Positions 53,601 to 56,613 of a stretch of DNA of 56,613 nt are shown one piece after another; positions within the stretch are counted from its first letter, which is position 1, and every line of letters begins with the position of its first letter. Made by a program: the position numbers and the translations under genes. Under the pieces are notes generated by a model, which saw nothing but the letters and a program-made list of their open reading frames with translations, searched no databases and had not been told where the DNA came from. The stretch covers positions 1 to 56,613 of the forward strand of contig JAOAJH010000006.1 in assembly GCA_026414305.1 (NCBI GenBank), in the 5' to 3' direction. The DNA is from Candidatus Aenigmatarchaeota archaeon (GTDB lineage Archaea > Aenigmatarchaeota > Aenigmatarchaeia > CG10238-14).

Positions 53601-56384
53601 TATTATGCCGTTGTCAGGTTCAAACCATACAGATGAAACGTTTATCAGGTATTCACCAGATCTTGTTCTATTGGGAATAGTTACATAAAAATCTGTGAAG
53701 CATGAATTGTTTATGTCTATATTACCACATTCAAATTTTGTGGAGTTTGAATACCAGTTTGTCGGAAGCTGCAATGTTATGTTAACATTATATCCCAAAT
53801 TCAACCCAATGTTTGTTGAATTGGACGAAAAAACAAATGATTCATTTTGGCTTGATGTTATATAGTTTGCTGTATAGTTGTTTGGAAATATTTCGATAGT
53901 GAAATTTGTACCTACAATGTTTATATACAAATTTAGAATTTCAAAACCGTCATTTGCTGAGCTTATGTTTATAAAGCCGGAATAATTTCCAGGCATATAA
54001 CCTTCTGGTACTGTTATGTTTATACTTACAGATTTTATACCACCGGCACTTATATTGCTGAAGTTGAGCGGATTAAATGTAAAAATAAAATCGTCAAGAT
54101 TTTGAACTGTGAATGTCACATTTTCAAGCTGTTCGTTGCCTAATGAATATATTGTAAAAGTGCCTATTTGCTTTTCCCTGCCTGATGGAGCTGTGCTTTG
54201 GATCTCTGTTTCTAATACATCGATTATGACATTTGGATATACATTTACAAGCAACGATGTGGTGTTTTGATTTGTTGTATTATCAGGATTTCTCCATTGT
54301 GTTGTTATGTTAACTAAATATATTCCAGATTTAGTTCCATTCTTTATTGTTATTTCAAAATCACGGTAGCATGTTGCCCCAAAGAAAACATTTCCACAAT
54401 TTGCGTTTGTTATGTTAGCAGCCCACCCGCTTGGTAGCTGCAATGTTATGTTGTTGTTGTATGCAGTGCCGTTTCCAATGTTTGTTGTGTTTGTCTTTAT
54501 AACCAAAGTTTCATTTACAAACCATGTTATGTTATATGAGTCATAAAGGTTAGGATCAACAAAAACAGTCATGTTAGTTCTCAAATCCTCTACCATGAAA
54601 ATGTCATAACCTTCTCCTGTGTTGTTGAATCGAGTAGCATTACAGAAAAGATTGTAATAACCTGCTTGCATTGGTGCATTGAATGTTATTGAGTAAGCAC
54701 CATTGTTATAATCAACTGTTTGGTTTGGTATTAGCTGATTTTGTATGTAGCAAGAAACACTCGCATTTGAAATAAAAACATCTTGTCTGTAGTTTCTTAC
54801 ATAAATAAAGGCATTGACAGGGTAGCCGTTAAATACAGAAGGGTTAGATATTTGCACCGAAACATTGTAAATTTTTGTCACATTTATTGTTTTTGTTGCC
54901 TGTTTTAGTAAAACACTCTCATTACTGTATGCCTTTATTGTTATATTCCATAATCCGTGTGAATGATAAGGCTGTATATGAAAAATGTTTGTAAAGATAC
55001 TGTCACCAGCCTGAGTATCATTGTTTGTGCCATCATTATAAAGAATCAATGTTATATCATCACTTGGATCTACTGTACCCAAATTTATTGTAGCATTCAT
55101 GTACTTTGTAAGATTGTATGGATCTATTGTGTTGTTGCCTAAAATCAAAATTTTTTCATTAAGATTGTAGAAATCAAAATCCGTTATTGCATTTATTGTT
55201 ACACCAAATCCTTCTAAACTGCTTAAAGAAATGTTTTCAGGGCTATGTAACATGTCAGAAAGCTCAGCTGCACCAACAAAATCTGTTTCTGTGTCGTTAA
55301 AGTAAACAACAGTTGTTTGAGATATTTTTTGTGACGGATTTATCAGAGTGTTGTTGAGATGTATGCCTATTCTTTTTTCTGCTAACAGATTTACAGGGTA
55401 GTAGTTGCTTGTTCCTTCTTGTTTTGTTTGAATAAAGGCAGTTATGACACCCGCATAGCCTGCCCAAACGCCATTGCTTATTTCGCCATTGAAATAACCG
55501 GGGCCAAATGCCCTTTCGGCATCAAGAGCAAGCGCACCTGCGGGTGATGACTGCCTGTAAATTGAAGAGTTGCCAACATTAACAAATTCCTGCTCGATTT
55601 TGATCCATTTGTTGTAAGCGTAAAATGTATACCTCTTTATAAGATATCCTTCTGTCAACTGATTAGTACTATTCCATACCGCCTCTCTTCCTTTTTGTTC
55701 AAAAACAATTTTTGTTGGACCTATGTGTTTTATTGTCATGTTTTCTTTTAGGTTGAATGTAAAGTTATGAGTAGCATTCATATATTGGATGTATTCGGCT
55801 GTTTTTCCTGATGTTATGCTAAATATGTTGTTTTCAGAAGTAAGACCTATTACCCTTGACAGTCCTGTTGTGTTTTCTGCGCCATTTGTGTTTATGTAAT
55901 ATGCCATTAATGTGTTGTTTACATTTAGTATATTACTGTCCCAATAATAAACTAAATCAGAAATATACTGCTGTTTTTTCTTAGATCCATTTTCTTTTAT
56001 GTCAAAGTACAAATAAAACGTCCTGTTTTGATATTGATAGGTTGTGCCGTTCATTATAAAAGATAAAGTACCTGTTGCATTGTATGTTTCATTGAAATTA
56101 TCATCAGGGTCAAATTGGCTTGGTACTTCGTTGAGTATGCTTCCATTAAAATACTCAAAAACTCTGGTTGAATTTATATCAAACCTTCCGAATGTGTCGA
56201 CATCATTTAAAATTTTTGTAAAGTTTAGCTTTAGCTCTATAGGCCAGTTTATTCTGTCATAATCTGTTGAGTTTATTTCGACTTTTATTCTATAATGCCA
56301 TGTAGAATTCCACCATTCATCTTCTGCTTTTGCAATACTCAATGAAAATAAAATTAGCAGTAAAGCTAAGGCAACTCTTCTCAT
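50619..56384 (-). CDS. Giant cell-surface protein with cytoplasmic coiled-coil tail
   Basis: About 1,921 residues. A signal peptide (MRRVALALLLILFSLSIAKA) is followed by WWNSTWHYRIKVEI, the typical opening of DUF2341-type surface proteins. Residues about 500-1600 are successive Ig-like/NEW3/CARDB-like beta domains with phrases such as MPGNYSGFINISS. N-glycosylation sequons (N-x-S/T) are very dense. Near 1585 is a Pro/Gly-rich linker (PPQPPGPAPGPAGPG), then another beta domain and a helical stalk, one membrane helix (STFIIILIILLFVTAILVFMI, near 1815) and a basic-acidic coiled coil ending with a SHOCT-like AEVKEGIISKEAYDELKKR segment. The shape suits an S-layer-like or adhesion protein with an inside contact. 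ATG 56384 is chosen over TTG 56387. Confidence 0.85.
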   Translation of the reverse strand: MRRVALALLLILFSLSIAKAEDEWWNSTWHYRIKVEINSTDYDRINWPIELKLNFTKILNDVDTFGRFDINSTRVFEYFNGSILNEVPSQFDPDDNFNETYNATGTLSFIMNGTTYQYQNRTFYLYFDIKENGSKKKQQYISDLVYYWDSNILNVNNTLMAYYINTNGAENTTGLSRVIGLTSENNIFSITSGKTAEYIQYMNATHNFTFNLKENMTIKHIGPTKIVFEQKGREAVWNSTNQLTEGYLIKRYTFYAYNKWIKIEQEFVNVGNSSIYRQSSPAGALALDAERAFGPGYFNGEISNGVWAGYAGVITAFIQTKQEGTSNYYPVNLLAEKRIGIHLNNTLINPSQKISQTTVVYFNDTETDFVGAAELSDMLHSPENISLSSLEGFGVTINAITDFDFYNLNEKILILGNNTIDPYNLTKYMNATINLGTVDPSDDITLILYNDGTNNDTQAGDSIFTNIFHIQPYHSHGLWNITIKAYSNESVLLKQATKTINVTKIYNVSVQISNPSVFNGYPVNAFIYVRNYRQDVFISNASVSCYIQNQLIPNQTVDYNNGAYSITFNAPMQAGYYNLFCNATRFNNTGEGYDIFMVEDLRTNMTVFVDPNLYDSYNITWFVNETLVIKTNTTNIGNGTAYNNNITLQLPSGWAANITNANCGNVFFGATCYRDFEITIKNGTKSGIYLVNITTQWRNPDNTTNQNTTSLLVNVYPNVIIDVLETEIQSTAPSGREKQIGTFTIYSLGNEQLENVTFTVQNLDDFIFTFNPLNFSNISAGGIKSVSINITVPEGYMPGNYSGFINISSANDGFEILNLYINIVGTNFTIEIFPNNYTANYITSSQNESFVFSSNSTNIGLNLGYNVNITLQLPTNWYSNSTKFECGNIDINNSCFTDFYVTIPNRTRSGEYLINVSSVWFEPDNGIISNTTSLTVNVTSNVTMVILENMFNITTGHGNKTYLGNFTIRSYGNDPIENITYEFYPSNFTFEFRPNITIAESGDEKLIDVNVTTSYGFYPGNYSGYILINTSNAGYKNISINIQVGPDMSWNITPTICYKLEFPEEGVACQVTINNTGNLAIAFNITPNAANYTRVSTTNFTVPAAQIFILDVYYNVTGITKGYFNTTYFVDALNSSASPSFEFLRIFLSPLIYPMTTSYVFPQITHQGGNVSIYANITDQSGQGLNYVTVIIYSPKGNVYSANMSRIWNSSENSTWFISFPSSWGSTLQRGNYSILIRSFDMANNEGNSTNYIIIYPNMSITLDTGNHYQGQVATYYVRVHDANGDYLPFSNISVTMINSNNNITFNRSQQANQFGEVNEDQRQFTLSSDAPTGLYKLYANASWYDSLSNKYINGSQQTNFTVYTTLGGGLFVDVATTVVWYPNNVMKFSITVYNDMGLVIDPESMNLTVYDPADNVYFSIPLSSMTRQDTGFYTYNFAMPLNTSTGAYRAVVTAAKGSLFTRDVFPFRVAAGGPYDVRLELIDTEVPLGDYLDFNFIVENKGETSQDVDVEFWVTDENETVWYYSSEAVYTPAFSNQTFARRAFIFNNQNLGLHRLNVRVIYDLVQQPIRKNVTFLVVQALPPQPPGPAPGPAGPGEAPGKEMPPVMERVENKIAIESYPSEIGIESGWARYPTIKVKNVGNTILKDIRILIRGIPLEWINIDPIRIEKLNPQEVAIFSLRITVPPGEKTKEYPFKIIAISNETSDEKVGTLFVFSSREELLRYELEKVKNQYASLLNQTNQAEKDGKDVLAVRVLLDEALRKINEADELLNKKDYDNVLEKIINAATLLDRAKEMLIKAPKARPMVLPGLPLSTFIIILIILLFVTAILVFMIKKKVIDITKIFKKSGAQEAEQVAESLKKESGEKQALLEEKEKINKVIALLDAEVKEGIISKEAYDELKKRNLDKLEEIERKLQNMK
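53255..54600 (-). repeat. Tandem duplication of a domain of about 220 residues
   Basis: Within the giant protein two adjacent blocks (about 54600-53905 and 53904-53255) encode matching series: TNIGNGTAYNNNITLQLP with NCGNVFFGATCYRDF and MPGNYSGFINISSANDG in the first; TNIGLNLGYNVNITLQLP with ECGNIDINNSCFTDF and YPGNYSGYILINTSNAG in the second. The paired cysteines are conserved between copies. Boundaries are approximate. Confidence 0.75.
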
Positions 56385-56433
56385 CAAATAATATTTGTCA
56401 AACCTATATATTATATTTTCAGAATTGTAAAAT

Positions 56434-56444
56434 CTTTTTATATA
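56434..56444 (+). promoter_or_regulatory. TATA box of the downstream secreted-protein gene
   Basis: The bases ctttttatata lie about 37-47 bases before ATG 56481. A start near 56465 would give a short leader containing gtgggg as ribosome-binding site. The same 90-base gap must also hold the leftward promoter of the giant surface protein. Confidence 0.4.
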
Positions 56445-56480
56445 ACCACAACAATAAATTAATTAAATTGTGGGGTTTCT

Positions 56481-56613
56481 ATGAAGACAAAAAGCTTAGC
56501 TATAGCTGTTTTTCTGTTGACATTTTCAGTTGCTTTAGCACAGCAATCACACCCTTTGTCACAGCTTACACCAATAGATGTAAACCTAAACATGAACAAT
56601 CGTTCTGTGCTTA
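56481..56613 (+). CDS. Secreted protein, N-terminal part only
   Basis: The frame begins MKTKSLAIAVFLLTFSVALA, a clear signal peptide with likely cleavage after ALA, then QQSHPLSQLTPIDVNLN and continues past the window end. It diverges from the giant surface protein. The mature domain cannot be identified from 24 residues. Confidence 0.6.
   Translation, partial: MKTKSLAIAVFLLTFSVALAQQSHPLSQLTPIDVNLNMNNRSVL

Overview
The window is a compact, AT-rich archaeal chromosome segment. The evidence is an archaeal core gene set: ribosomal proteins L21e, L31e, L37Ae, S8e and S19e, RNA polymerase subunits Rpo4 and Rpo12, SRP54/FtsY, aEF1B, thermosome, both prefoldin subunits, proteasome beta, FttA/aCPSF1, Cdc48, NreA, Pus10/TrmY, RNase P subunit 4, Pcc1 and an Orc1/Cdc6 ATPase. 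Start sites often carry GGTG/GGAGGTGA ribosome-binding sites. Short gaps, many overlaps, a rRNA gene standing alone, a tRNA-Ile with UAU anticodon and a class II LysRS suggest a reduced DPANN-type archaeon, but the phylum cannot be fixed by eye.

Layout. 1-4.3 kb: partial winged-helix regulator, AT-rich gap, secreted lamin-tail protein, DUF457-type membrane protein, RNase Z, two orphan genes and tRNA-Arg(GCG). 4.4-6.7 kb: zinc ribbon/aEF1B pair, HAD phosphatase, GNAT acetyltransferase and tRNA-Val. 6.7-8.4 kb: a divergent module of HTH regulator versus unknown protein plus PIN nuclease, with a perfect inverted repeat in the shared control region; this is the best candidate for an undescribed system. 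8.4-15.3 kb: lipid-type glycosyltransferase, then a long information-processing run (prefoldin alpha, FtsY, SRP54, TrmY, Pus10, L21e, Rpo4, DUF655). 15.3-19.9 kb, minus strand: initiator tRNA, Cdc6, AlaX, LysRS, rhomboid, Nudix and a tRNA-Ile(UAU) that appears to hold two introns. 20.0-21.7 kb: thermosome.

21.7-28.1 kb: a nine-gene type IV pilus-like operon with five class III-signal pilin-like proteins, one secretion ATPase and a platform protein split into two genes. 28.1-32.6 kb, minus strand: FttA, proteasome beta, ProRS, a CsaA-like tRNA-binding protein and tRNA-Pro. 32.6-39.5 kb: hairpin-rich gap, zinc ribbon, thioredoxin-like anchor protein, SepF, S8e, Cdc48, NreA, L31e and several orphans.

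39.5-42.7 kb: a complete 23S rRNA gene on the minus strand, with its own promoter and an inverted-repeat processing stem, and without 16S or 5S beside it. 42.8-47.4 kb: secreted C39-like peptidase, then a minus-strand run (S19e, PDCD5, L37Ae, Rpo12, Pcc1, prefoldin beta, UPF0147) and RNase P subunit 4. 47.5-56.6 kb: tRNA-Arg(UCU), LeuRS with a non-standard start, three overlapping micro-membrane proteins, a roughly 1,920-residue surface protein with a tandem domain duplication, and the start of another secreted protein.

Together the genes cover tRNA modification, charging and editing, protein targeting and folding, RNA termination and decay, and the cell surface (pilus, giant glycoprotein, secreted peptidase). 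Antiparallel 3' overlaps are frequent, as expected of a compact genome.
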